A DNA stretch of 6,239 bases from CAZDYP01 sp964509505. GTDB lineage: Bacteria; Chloroflexota; Anaerolineae; JACRMK01. A program made the translations under genes and the position numbers. Numbering within the stretch: the first letter of the stretch is position 1; each line of letters begins with the position of its first letter. The stretch is taken from assembly GCA_964509505.1 (NCBI GenBank), contig CAZDYP010000231.1, positions 1 through 6,239 on the forward strand, written 5' to 3'. The notes beneath the pieces were generated by a model. It was not told the DNA's origin, searched no databases, and was given only the letters and a program-made list of their open reading frames with translations. Below are positions 1 through 5,247 of the stretch, one piece after another.

Positions 1-1
1 A

Positions 2-36
2 CTTCCAACTTCCAATTTCCAACCTCCAACCCCCGA
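2..36. repeat. Heptanucleotide tandem repeat, CTTCCAA type
   Basis: Five consecutive 7-base units are visible: CTTCCAA (2-8), CTTCCAA (9-15), TTTCCAA (16-22), CCTCCAA (23-29) and CCCCCGA (30-36). Later units decay from the consensus mainly by transitions. The array touches the left edge, so its full length is unknown. It ends directly before sequence that encodes the conserved N-terminus of the ECF ATPase. Short heptameric tandem repeats of this kind are known from cyanobacteria (STRR families); I infer that this is a comparable dispersed repeat, not gene-specific DNA. Confidence 0.8.
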
Positions 37-37
37 C

Positions 38-73
38 ATATTCATTGATGTTGAACACCTCGCCCACTACTAC
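38..73 (+). other. N-terminal coding extension of ecfA2 with no canonical start codon
   Basis: Reading upstream from ATG 74 in the same frame gives the residues IFIDVEHLAHYY. This matches the first beta-strand and A-loop that EcfA proteins carry before the glycine-rich turn, including the aromatic residue (Tyr) that normally stacks on the ATP adenine. The frame stays open to the window edge through the heptad repeat, but it contains no ATG, GTG or TTG. Translation therefore starts at a rare codon (ATA 38 or ATT 44), starts further upstream with repeat-encoded residues, or starts at ATG 74 and yields a protein lacking the A-loop. Confidence 0.65.
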
Positions 74-892
74 ATGCGCGGCACGCCATTACAAGTGAAG
101 GCTTTGCATGATGTGACAATGGACGTGCGCCGCGGCGAAGTGCTCGGCATCATCGGGCACACCGGGTCGGGCAAGTCCACGGTCGTGCAACATTTCAACG
201 CGTTGTTGCGCCCGCACGAAGGCAATGTGCAGCTCTTTGGGCAGGACGCACGCTCGTCCAACCTCGATGTCAAGGCGATTCGCAAGCGCGTGGGCTTGCT
301 GTTTCAATTCCCCGAAGCGCAGCTCTTCGAGCATTACGTTGGCGACGATGTAGCTTATGGTCCCCGCAACTTGAAGCTCTCGCGCGAAGAGGTGCGCGCC
401 CGCGTGAAGCGCGCGATGGAAGCCGTTGGCTTGGGCTTTGAGGAGTTCAAAGATCGCATCACCTTTGGCTTGAGCGGCGGGCAAATGCGCCGCGTCGCGC
501 TGGCGGGTGTGTTGGCGTTAGAGCCCGAAGTATTGGTGTTGGATGAACCGACATCAGGACTCGACCCGCAGGGACGTAAACAAGTGTTGGACTTGATGCG
601 CGCCTTCAAGCAGCAAGGGTTGACGCTTGTCATCATCTCACATAATATGGAAGAGCTCGCGCAGATTTGCGACCGCCTCGTCGTCATCAGCGATGGGCGC
701 AGCGTGATGAGCGGCACGCCACGCGAGGTCTTCGCGCAAGCGCAACAGTTGCGTGAGCTGGGCTTGGGTGTGCCAAGCGTCGCCGACGCTATCGCGCGCT
801 TGCAAAGCGAAGGCTCGTTGCCCACGAATGGCATCGCGCTCACGGTGGCTGAGGCGGTCGCCCTGTTGACGAATCAAGCCGCTGTGTCATAA
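74..892 (+). CDS. ecfA2: ECF transporter energy-coupling ATPase, EcfA2 (CbiO2) type
   Basis: Cytoplasmic ABC ATPase that powers a group II energy-coupling factor transporter by hydrolysing ATP, working with a second ATPase (EcfA1) on EcfT. Counting from ATG 74, the motifs are: Walker A GHTGSGKST (residues 28-36), Q-loop in LLFQFPEAQLF (Q78), ABC signature LSGGQMRR (133-140), Walker B VLVLDEP (153-159, catalytic Glu158), D-loop SGLD (161-164) and switch His190. The Walker A variant with His-Thr and the signature followed by VALAGVLA are typical of EcfA2 as opposed to EcfA1, so ecfA1 is expected just upstream, outside the window. The visible 272 residues are slightly short at the front: homologous sequence continues to about position 38 without a normal start codon. 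The stop is 29 bp before ecfT, consistent with one operon. Confidence 0.92.
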   Translation: MRGTPLQVKALHDVTMDVRRGEVLGIIGHTGSGKSTVVQHFNALLRPHEGNVQLFGQDARSSNLDVKAIRKRVGLLFQFPEAQLFEHYVGDDVAYGPRNLKLSREEVRARVKRAMEAVGLGFEEFKDRITFGLSGGQMRRVALAGVLALEPEVLVLDEPTSGLDPQGRKQVLDLMRAFKQQGLTLVIISHNMEELAQICDRLVVISDGRSVMSGTPREVFAQAQQLRELGLGVPSVADAIARLQSEGSLPTNGIALTVAEAVALLTNQAAVS

Positions 893-921
893 CGCCTCCG
901 CATCACATTTCAGGGAACCCT

Positions 922-1785
922 ATGAACGAATTTGAACTGCTGCGCAACGTCACCATCGGTCAATACATTCCACGCGATTCCGTCGTGCATCGGCTCGACC
1001 CGCGCGCCAAGTTGTTGGGCGGCATCGGGCTGATCTTGTGTCTCTCGTTTACACGCTCGTTCTTTGCCACGATGCTGCTGGTGATGATCGTGGCTGCTAT
1101 TGCGCTGCTCTCGCATATCCCGTTGAGTTATGTGTTGCGTGGCATCGTGCTGGGTTTGCCAATTCTGATTCTAGTATTCGTGTTGCAATTCATTTTTCAA
1201 GGTTGGGTCGAGCCCGCAGGCAAAGTCTATTTTGAATGGGGTTGGCTACGGGTCACGCGCTTTAGTATGCAACTCATCGTCGTCGGTCTCACGCGCATCA
1301 TCGGCTTCATTATCATCACAAGTCTCATCACGATGACCTCAACGGTGACGCATCTGACGCACGGCGTCGAGAGCCTGTTGAAGCCGTTCCGTCGCTTCGG
1401 CGTGCCATCGCATGAAATCGCGCTGATTAACATGATCGCATTGCGTTTTGTGCCGACGCTCGCCGAAGAGATGGAACGCGTGATGAAAGCGCAAGCCAGT
1501 CGGTGCGGCGAGTTTGGCGCGACGCGCGGCTGGCGACCCGACAAAACTGCGCGCGCGTACCTACCGCTCATCGTGCCATTATTTATCGGCGCCTTGCGAC
1601 GCGCCGAAGAACTGATCCTTGCGATGGAAGCGCGCTGCTACATCGCAGGCGACGAACGCACGAAGTTCGTCGTGCTGCACAGCACACTGTGGGATTGGCT
1701 CGTCGTCGTCGCCGTGGTCGCGCTTTTCTTTTTCGTCTGGTTGACGGCTTGGCCCCCCCTGCATCAATTTATTTCCATGCTGTGA
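922..1785 (+). CDS. ecfT: ECF transporter transmembrane coupling protein EcfT
   Basis: A 287-residue integral membrane protein that links the two ECF ATPases to interchangeable S-components. The N-terminus has the family pattern ITLGQY-like TIGQYIPRDS followed by HRLDPRAKLL (23-32). Hydrophobic segments lie near residues 33-63, 71-93, 113-137, 209-225 and 255-277. The long cytoplasmic coupling region (about 144-208) carries the first coupling motif as KAQASRCGEF (189-198), and the second is AMEARCY (234-240), followed by the charged GDERTK stretch. Both motifs have Arg-Cys where the classical form is Ala-Arg-Gly. ATG 922 has a modest Shine-Dalgarno, AGGGA at 912-916, five bases upstream. It follows ecfA2 closely on the same strand, as expected for an ecfA1-ecfA2-ecfT operon. 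No S-component follows directly; the nearest starts at 4603. Confidence 0.93.
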   Translation: MNEFELLRNVTIGQYIPRDSVVHRLDPRAKLLGGIGLILCLSFTRSFFATMLLVMIVAAIALLSHIPLSYVLRGIVLGLPILILVFVLQFIFQGWVEPAGKVYFEWGWLRVTRFSMQLIVVGLTRIIGFIIITSLITMTSTVTHLTHGVESLLKPFRRFGVPSHEIALINMIALRFVPTLAEEMERVMKAQASRCGEFGATRGWRPDKTARAYLPLIVPLFIGALRRAEELILAMEARCYIAGDERTKFVVLHSTLWDWLVVVAVVALFFFVWLTAWPPLHQFISML

Positions 1786-1787
1786 AA

Positions 1788-1857
1788 AGTAATTAGTAAT
1801 CAGTAGTCAGTAGTCAGTAGTCAGTAGTCAGTAGTCAGTAGCCAGTAGCCAGTAGCC
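1788..1857. repeat. Heptanucleotide tandem repeat, AGTAGTC type (direct arm)
   Basis: Ten 7-base units run in register: AGTAATT (1788), AGTAATC (1795), five copies of AGTAGTC (1802-1836), then three of AGTAGCC (1837-1857). The array starts three bases after the ecfT stop. The T-to-C change shared by the last three units suggests expansion by slippage from neighbouring units. The unit length is the same as in the repeat before ecfA2, though the sequence differs. No gene is visible in 1786-1989. Confidence 0.9.
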
Positions 1858-1861
1858 GTAA

Positions 1862-1899
1862 CCAGATAGGCGCACGCTGATCTGGCTACTACTGATTAC
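1862..1899. repeat. Inner palindrome and first inverted copy of the AGTAGTC repeat
   Basis: CCAGAT (1862-1867) and ATCTGG (1880-1885) form a 6-bp stem around a 12-base loop. The bases that follow, ACTACTGATTAC (1888-1899), are the exact reverse complement of GTAATCAGTAGT at 1796-1807, the head of the direct array. The right arm is compact and the left arm carries extra heptads, so this looks like an ancestral palindrome whose left arm expanded. Positions 1901-1947 between this copy and the next inverted block show no repeat units and no ORF. Confidence 0.7.
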
Positions 1900-1947
1900 A
1901 TTGAATCGCGATCAGCATCACGGCGATACTCATCGAGCGCGCTAATC

Positions 1948-1985
1948 TGACTACTGGCTACTGGCTACTGCCTACTACTGCCTAC
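1948..1985. repeat. Second inverted block of heptads, abutting the M20 gene start
   Basis: Units TGACTAC (1948), TGGCTAC (1955), TGGCTAC (1962), TGCCTAC (1969), a partial TAC and TGCCTAC (1979-1985) are the complement of the direct array. Positions 1951-1970 are a perfect 20-base reverse complement of 1836-1855, so the two blocks could form a long hairpin in RNA or a cruciform in DNA. The block ends four bases before ATG 1990, so this repeat forms the entire region just upstream of the M20 gene. Confidence 0.85.
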
Positions 1986-1989
1986 GGCT

Positions 1990-3249
1990 ATGATTACTCC
2001 CCTCGAACAACACATCCTCAATCACATCAACGACGATGAACTCATTCGTTGGGTGCAAGAGCTCACGCGCATTCCGAGTGTATGGCGTCCGCATCTGGGC
2101 GCCCATGGTCTCGGCGAAGCGGAAGCGGCGGCGTGGGTCGAAGAGCGTTGTCATGAAATTGGTTTGGAGACGCGCGTTGAGTATCCACATCCCGCACGCC
2201 CTAACGTGCTTGCGCTATACGCTTCTCCTATACGTGGGAGTAAGACCTTGATGTTTGAAGGACACACCGATGTCGTCACCGAAGGCGATGCATCGCAATG
2301 GACGGATCCGCCGTTCAGCGCGACGATTCGTCATGGGCGCATCTATGGGCGCGGCGCCAACGATATGAAAGCGGGCTTGGTGTGCGCGCTCATCGCCACG
2401 AAAGCCATCGCGCAAAGCGGCGTCAAACTGAACGGCAACATTTTGCTTGGCGCGTTGTGTGACGAAGAAGGACAGATGATAGGCGTCAAGCATTTCGTTG
2501 AGCAAGGAGGGGCAGACCGCGTGAGCGCCGCCATCATCTGCGAACCCGAAGAGAATCATTTGTGTATTCGGCAAAAAGGCGTGATGTGGGTGCGCGCGGT
2601 CATTCATGGCGTGATGGCGCATGGCGCGATGCCGTTGACGGGCGTGAACACGGCGTATCCGATGGGGCGCTTCTTGGGGTTAGTGCATAGCCTCGAAGAG
2701 CGTGTCATTGCGCTGCATGGGCGCGACTCATTGCTAGGGCAACCGAGCATTACGCCGACGATTTTGATGTCGCCGCCGCGCGGCATGGGCGAGCCGCAAA
2801 ACAACGTGATGCCCGCTGCGACGGAAGTCATCCTTGATTTTCGACTCATTCCCGGCCAATCGCCCGACGCGCTCGCGCAACAAGTGGAGAAGATGCTGGC
2901 AGGGTCAGTCGCCTCGGACCCACGCTTGCATTATGAGATGAAAGTGTTGGAGGTGCGTCATCCCACACAAACCGATGAGAGCGAGCCCATCGTGCAAGCT
3001 TTGGCTTCCGCCTACACTGACCTTACAGGGAATGCGCCGATTTATGGCGGTGTGCCTGGCTCAACTGACGGCACGATTCTCCATGCGCGCAAACACATCC
3101 CCATCGTGACCTGCGGGCCGGGCGACATTCACATCCCGCATCACGTGGACGAATGGGTGAGCATTGACGAAATCAAAACAGCGGCGCGGATGTATGTATT
3201 AGCGGCGTTGCGGTTTTTGGGGACGCAAGACAGCACGACAGCGAATTGA
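1990..3249 (+). CDS. M20-family zinc metallohydrolase (ArgE/DapE/carboxypeptidase G2-like)
   Basis: A 419-residue cytosolic di-zinc amidohydrolase/peptidase with no signal peptide. M20 motifs appear in order: GHTDVV (91-96, ligand His92 and Asp94), GRGANDMKAG (120-129, bridging Asp125), CDEEG (157-161, catalytic base Glu159 and ligand Glu160), ICEPE (183-187, ligand Glu185) and a C-terminal IPHHVDEWV (382-390, ligand probably His384). The dimerisation (lid) domain spans roughly 195-310. GGVPGSTDGT (353-362) is a C-terminal family motif. All catalytic residues are present and the length is normal. Members hydrolyse N-acyl amino acids, succinyl-diaminopimelate, dipeptides or beta-alanyl amides; the sequence does not decide which. 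ATG 1990 is the first ATG, GTG or TTG after the in-frame TGA at 1948, and it lies against the heptad repeat with no Shine-Dalgarno. It sits between ecfT and the P1 hydrolase on the same strand. Confidence 0.9.
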   Translation: MITPLEQHILNHINDDELIRWVQELTRIPSVWRPHLGAHGLGEAEAAAWVEERCHEIGLETRVEYPHPARPNVLALYASPIRGSKTLMFEGHTDVVTEGDASQWTDPPFSATIRHGRIYGRGANDMKAGLVCALIATKAIAQSGVKLNGNILLGALCDEEGQMIGVKHFVEQGGADRVSAAIICEPEENHLCIRQKGVMWVRAVIHGVMAHGAMPLTGVNTAYPMGRFLGLVHSLEERVIALHGRDSLLGQPSITPTILMSPPRGMGEPQNNVMPAATEVILDFRLIPGQSPDALAQQVEKMLAGSVASDPRLHYEMKVLEVRHPTQTDESEPIVQALASAYTDLTGNAPIYGGVPGSTDGTILHARKHIPIVTCGPGDIHIPHHVDEWVSIDEIKTAARMYVLAALRFLGTQDSTTAN

Positions 3250-3283
3250 GGATACAACGAAGTTTGTGTATTTTGTTGATTCC

Positions 3284-3352
3284 CTAATGTGTTGTAGTCC
3301 CATTAGCGTAACTTTCCTACGCGCATGGTGTTCAACACAATGAATGCTAATG
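3284..3352 (+). promoter_or_regulatory. Mutually exclusive inverted repeats upstream of the P1 hydrolase gene
   Basis: CTAATG (3284-3289) can pair with CATTAG (3301-3306), and the overlapping CATTAGC (3301-3307) can instead pair with GCTAATG (3346-3352). The middle element therefore has two possible partners, a layout seen in attenuators and RNA switches. Between the second pair is an 11-base palindrome, GTGTTCAACAC (3328-3338), shaped like a repressor operator half-site pair. Stems are short and AT-rich, so chance is a serious alternative. The remaining gap (3250-3421) holds no ORF I would support and no convincing promoter; TATTAT at 3398-3403 is a possible -10 without a well-placed -35. 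Confidence 0.3.
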
Positions 3353-3421
3353 AGAACACGCGTGGTCAACTGGGTGTGGACGCTTGCCAGCCTCAGCTAT
3401 TATCGCAGACGCAAATTTGAC

Positions 3422-4399
3422 ATGACTCGCTACAATGCACTGACCGATGTGCCCGGCTTGCGGGTAGGGCATTGGACCAATTTAGAATCAGCAACAGGTT
3501 GCACGGTGGTGTTGTGCCCACACGGCGCCGTCGCGGGTGTGGATGTGCGCGGCGGCGCGCCCGGCACACGCGAGACCGATTTGCTAAATCCAACCTGCGT
3601 GGTCGAAACGGTGAACGCAATCGTGTTGGCTGGCGGCAGCGCGTTTGGTCTCGCGGCAGCCGATGGCGTGATGCAGTGGCTGGAAGAGCACAGCTACGGT
3701 TACAATGTGGGCATTGCCAAAGTGCCTATCGTGCCTGCCGCCATTTTGTTTGATCTGGGAATTGGCAGTTCAACCATTCGCCCAACCGCTAGTGCTGGTT
3801 ATGCGGCGTGTGAAGCAGCGACGGATGGCGCGGTGGCGCAAGGCAACGTCGGCGCAGGCACAGGCGCAACGGTTGGTAAACGCCTAGGTCCGCTGTTAGC
3901 AATGAAAGGCGGCTTGGGCACTGCCAGTCGTCAGATCGAAGGAGGTGTGATTGTCGCAGCGCTGGTTGCGGTGAATGCCATTGGCGATGTGCGCGACCTA
4001 CGCACAGGGCGTATCCTCGCAGGGGCGCGCAACCTCAATGGCAAAGGCTTTTTCTTTGAAGATGATCCTGCCTTGCCCGTCGCACGCACAACGATTGCCG
4101 AACTCGCGGCAGGCGCAAACACGACATTGGCAGTTGTCGCCACCAATGCCGCTTTGACAAAAACCCAAGCGACGAAAGTCGCGCAGATGGCGCACGACGG
4201 CTTGGCGCGCGTCATCAATCCGCTGCACACACTGGCAGATGGCGATACGGTGTTCGCGCTCTCGTTAGGCAATCACCAAGCGGAAGTGGGCCACCTCGGC
4301 GCGCTCGCCGCCGAAGTGGTGGCGCAAGCCGTGCTCAACGGCGTGCTGGCGGCAGAGTCGTTGCATGGGGTGCCAGCGGCGCGCGCGTTAATGAAATAG
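3422..4399 (+). CDS. P1 (DmpA-type) Ntn-hydrolase, NylC/ThnT-like branch
   Basis: Predicted autoproteolytic N-terminal-nucleophile amidohydrolase/aminopeptidase of 325 residues from ATG 3422. The N-terminus has the family opening LTDVPGLRVGHWTN (7-20), then ATGCTVVL (24-31) and DVRGGAPGTRETDLL (41-55). VLAGGSAFGLAAADGV spans 68-83 and GNVGAGTGATVGK spans 141-153 (Lys153). VNAIGDV (184-190, Asn185) precedes ANTTLAVVATNA (232-243), where the chain is expected to cut itself between Asn233 and Thr234, leaving Thr234 as nucleophile. DGDTVFA (273-279, Asp273 and Asp275) matches the acidic pair of NylC-type enzymes. An in-frame ATG at 3344 would add 26 basic residues unlike the family, so the later start is preferred, though neither has a clear Shine-Dalgarno. 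Relatives hydrolyse beta-peptides, nylon oligomers or pantetheine amides; the substrate here is unknown. Confidence 0.88.
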   Translation: MTRYNALTDVPGLRVGHWTNLESATGCTVVLCPHGAVAGVDVRGGAPGTRETDLLNPTCVVETVNAIVLAGGSAFGLAAADGVMQWLEEHSYGYNVGIAKVPIVPAAILFDLGIGSSTIRPTASAGYAACEAATDGAVAQGNVGAGTGATVGKRLGPLLAMKGGLGTASRQIEGGVIVAALVAVNAIGDVRDLRTGRILAGARNLNGKGFFFEDDPALPVARTTIAELAAGANTTLAVVATNAALTKTQATKVAQMAHDGLARVINPLHTLADGDTVFALSLGNHQAEVGHLGALAAEVVAQAVLNGVLAAESLHGVPAARALMK

Positions 4400-4428
4400 G
4401 ATCAACCTCGGACTCGTTCCTCTTTATT

Positions 4429-4551
4429 ATGGAGTTTAAAAAATTATTTCCCCCCTGCTCGCGCGGGCGAGATTTGGAATCCCGCGCTTAGAAAGCAGCG
4501 GATTACCAATCCGCCGCGAGCGGATAGTGGGATTATTTTCTTAAACTTCAT
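4429..4551. repeat. 123-bp palindromic element / candidate structured RNA before the S-component gene
   Basis: The outer ends ATGGAGTTTAA (4429-4439) and TTAAACTTCAT (4541-4551) are reverse complements over 11 positions with one G-U type pair. Complementarity continues inward with a few mismatches (about 4441-4456 with 4522-4539), then GCTCGCG (4457-4463) pairs perfectly with CGCGAGC (4515-4521). Inside this stem are two hairpins: CGGG (4464-4467) with CCCG (4481-4484), and the strong 7-bp GCGGATT-ACC-AATCCGC (4498-4514). An alternative 7-bp stem, GCGCGGG (4461-4467) with CCCGCGC (4481-4487), competes with the outer stem. The region contains no ORF I would support. Possible identities are a MITE/REP-like repeat with AT-rich terminal inverted repeats, or a cis-regulatory leader RNA; no target-site duplication is visible. 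Confidence 0.75.
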
Positions 4552-4587
4552 CAAAGAGCAAAATGTGAGGCACGAAACTTTTGACCA

Positions 4588-4594
4588 TAAGGAG
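4588..4594 (+). promoter_or_regulatory. Strong ribosome binding site of the S-component gene
   Basis: TAAGGAG lies eight bases before ATG 4603 and is the best plus-strand Shine-Dalgarno in the window. It settles the start among several nearby in-frame ATG codons (4603, 4615, 4621, 4624). It lies 36 bases downstream of the palindromic element, so the element and the ribosome site could share one leader. Confidence 0.85.
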
Positions 4595-4602
4595 CTGAAA
4601 CT

Positions 4603-5157
4603 ATGCAAGGTTCAATGACGATGATGGGATTGAATACTCGCCGTATCGTGATTACAGGCGTGTTAGCGGCGATTGCGATTCTGTTAGGAATTACACGCCT
4701 TGGGTTCATACCGGTACCCAACTTGTCTGGCAATGCCACGATCATGCATGTGCCTGCAATTGTCGGCGGTGTGCTTGAAGGTCCGCTCGTCGGGTTGCTT
4801 GTCGGCGGCATCTTCGGTTTATTCAGCTGGTTGCAAGCCACTAGCCCGCTGTTTGCAAACCCATTGGTCTCGGTTGTGCCCCGTCTGTTCATTGGCGTCA
4901 CGGCAGCCTATACCTACATCGCGCTACGGAAGACCAATGAATGGGTGGCGCTTGTGATGGCAGGTGTGGTTGGCACGTTGACCAACACTGTGTTGGTGTT
5001 AGGCGCTGCTGTGTTGCTTGGCTTATTGCCAGCGGCAGCTATCCCGGGCATTATTCCACAAGCCATTGCTGAAATCATTATCGCCGCCATCATCACCGTC
5101 GCCGTCGTCGCCGCGTGGAAGCGCATTGACAAAGGCGCAGGCAAATCGTCGGTGTAA
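4603..5157 (+). CDS. ECF transporter S-component (substrate-binding membrane protein), substrate unassigned
   Basis: A 184-residue, very hydrophobic protein fitting the six-helix S-component fold (ECF_trnsprt-like). Likely membrane segments are near residues 14-30, 46-58, 61-79, 88-108, 114-141 and 150-172, with a basic C-terminal tail (WKRIDKG). The early small-residue pattern in TGVLAAIAILLG (18-29) suits the helix that docks on EcfT. NLSGNATIMHVPAIVGG (40-56) followed by EGPLVGLLVGGIFGLFSWLQ (59-78) and PRLFIG (93-98) resembles S-components often annotated for pantothenate or related vitamins, but I cannot fix the ligand from sequence alone. It probably docks on the EcfA/EcfT module encoded at 74-1785, although shared use of that module by other S-components is usual in group II systems. 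It lies about 200 bp after the P1 hydrolase gene and is followed by a terminator. Confidence 0.87.
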   Translation: MQGSMTMMGLNTRRIVITGVLAAIAILLGITRLGFIPVPNLSGNATIMHVPAIVGGVLEGPLVGLLVGGIFGLFSWLQATSPLFANPLVSVVPRLFIGVTAAYTYIALRKTNEWVALVMAGVVGTLTNTVLVLGAAVLLGLLPAAAIPGIIPQAIAEIIIAAIITVAVVAAWKRIDKGAGKSSV

Positions 5158-5162
5158 TAGAA

Positions 5163-5194
5163 TAGAGACGCGGCTGCGCCGTGCAACGTCTCTA
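5163..5194. repeat. GAGACG/CGTCTC palindromic intergenic repeat
   Basis: TAGAGACG (5163-5170) and CGTCTCTA (5187-5194) form a perfect 8-bp stem. Inside it, CGGC-TGC-GCCG (5171-5181) forms a second 4-bp hairpin. Palindromes of this form are, from general knowledge, widespread dispersed repeats in cyanobacteria and Chloroflexota; membership is inferred by eye. It lies six bases after the S-component stop and may add to transcript-end structure, but no T-tract follows it directly. Confidence 0.7.
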
Positions 5195-5208
5195 CCTACG
5201 CGCCAATC

Positions 5209-5247
5209 AAAAACCTGACTGGTTTCAGAAACCTGTCAGGTTTTTTT
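5209..5247 (+). terminator. Rho-independent terminator, likely bidirectional
   Basis: AAAAACCTGAC (5209-5219) pairs perfectly with GTCAGGTTTTT (5235-5245). After one T-T mismatch the stem continues with GGTTT (5221-5225) and AAACC (5229-5233) around a CAG loop. The run of seven T at 5241-5247 gives the uridine tail for plus-strand transcripts. The run of five A at 5209-5213 gives a shorter one for minus-strand transcripts. It sits between converging genes: the S-component on plus and the small membrane ORF and ribokinase on minus. Confidence 0.9.

Noticed and set aside
89..484. Minus-strand and alternate-frame ORFs overlapping ecfA2, ecfT, M20, P1 and ribokinase genes
   Set aside because: They lie opposite or within genes with complete conserved motifs, have no recognisable domains or ribosome sites, and are shadows of GC-rich coding sequence.
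1905..1912. ATCGCGAT palindrome as a functional operator or HIP1-like site
   Set aside because: It is an isolated 8-base palindrome in GC-rich DNA, differs from the HIP1 core GCGATCGC, and has no partner site.
1788..1985. CRISPR array
   Set aside because: The units are contiguous 7-mers with no spacers of 25-40 bases, and there are no cas genes nearby.
3384..3403. Promoter formed by TTGCCA (3384-3389) and TATTAT (3398-3403)
   Set aside because: The spacer is only 8 bases, against the usual 16-18 for a housekeeping promoter, so the pair cannot be used together.
3344..3421. N-terminal extension of the P1 hydrolase from the in-frame ATG at 3344 (or 3350)
   Set aside because: The extra 26 residues are basic and Trp/Tyr-rich with no resemblance to the family. 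Family homology begins at the Met encoded at 3422, and the extension overlaps the inverted-repeat region.
4429..4551. Simple intrinsic terminator for the P1 gene
   Set aside because: The final stem is followed by ATTATTTTCTT, not a clean T-tract, and the symmetric AT-rich outer arms and two internal hairpins are not explained by a terminator alone. A termination effect remains possible.
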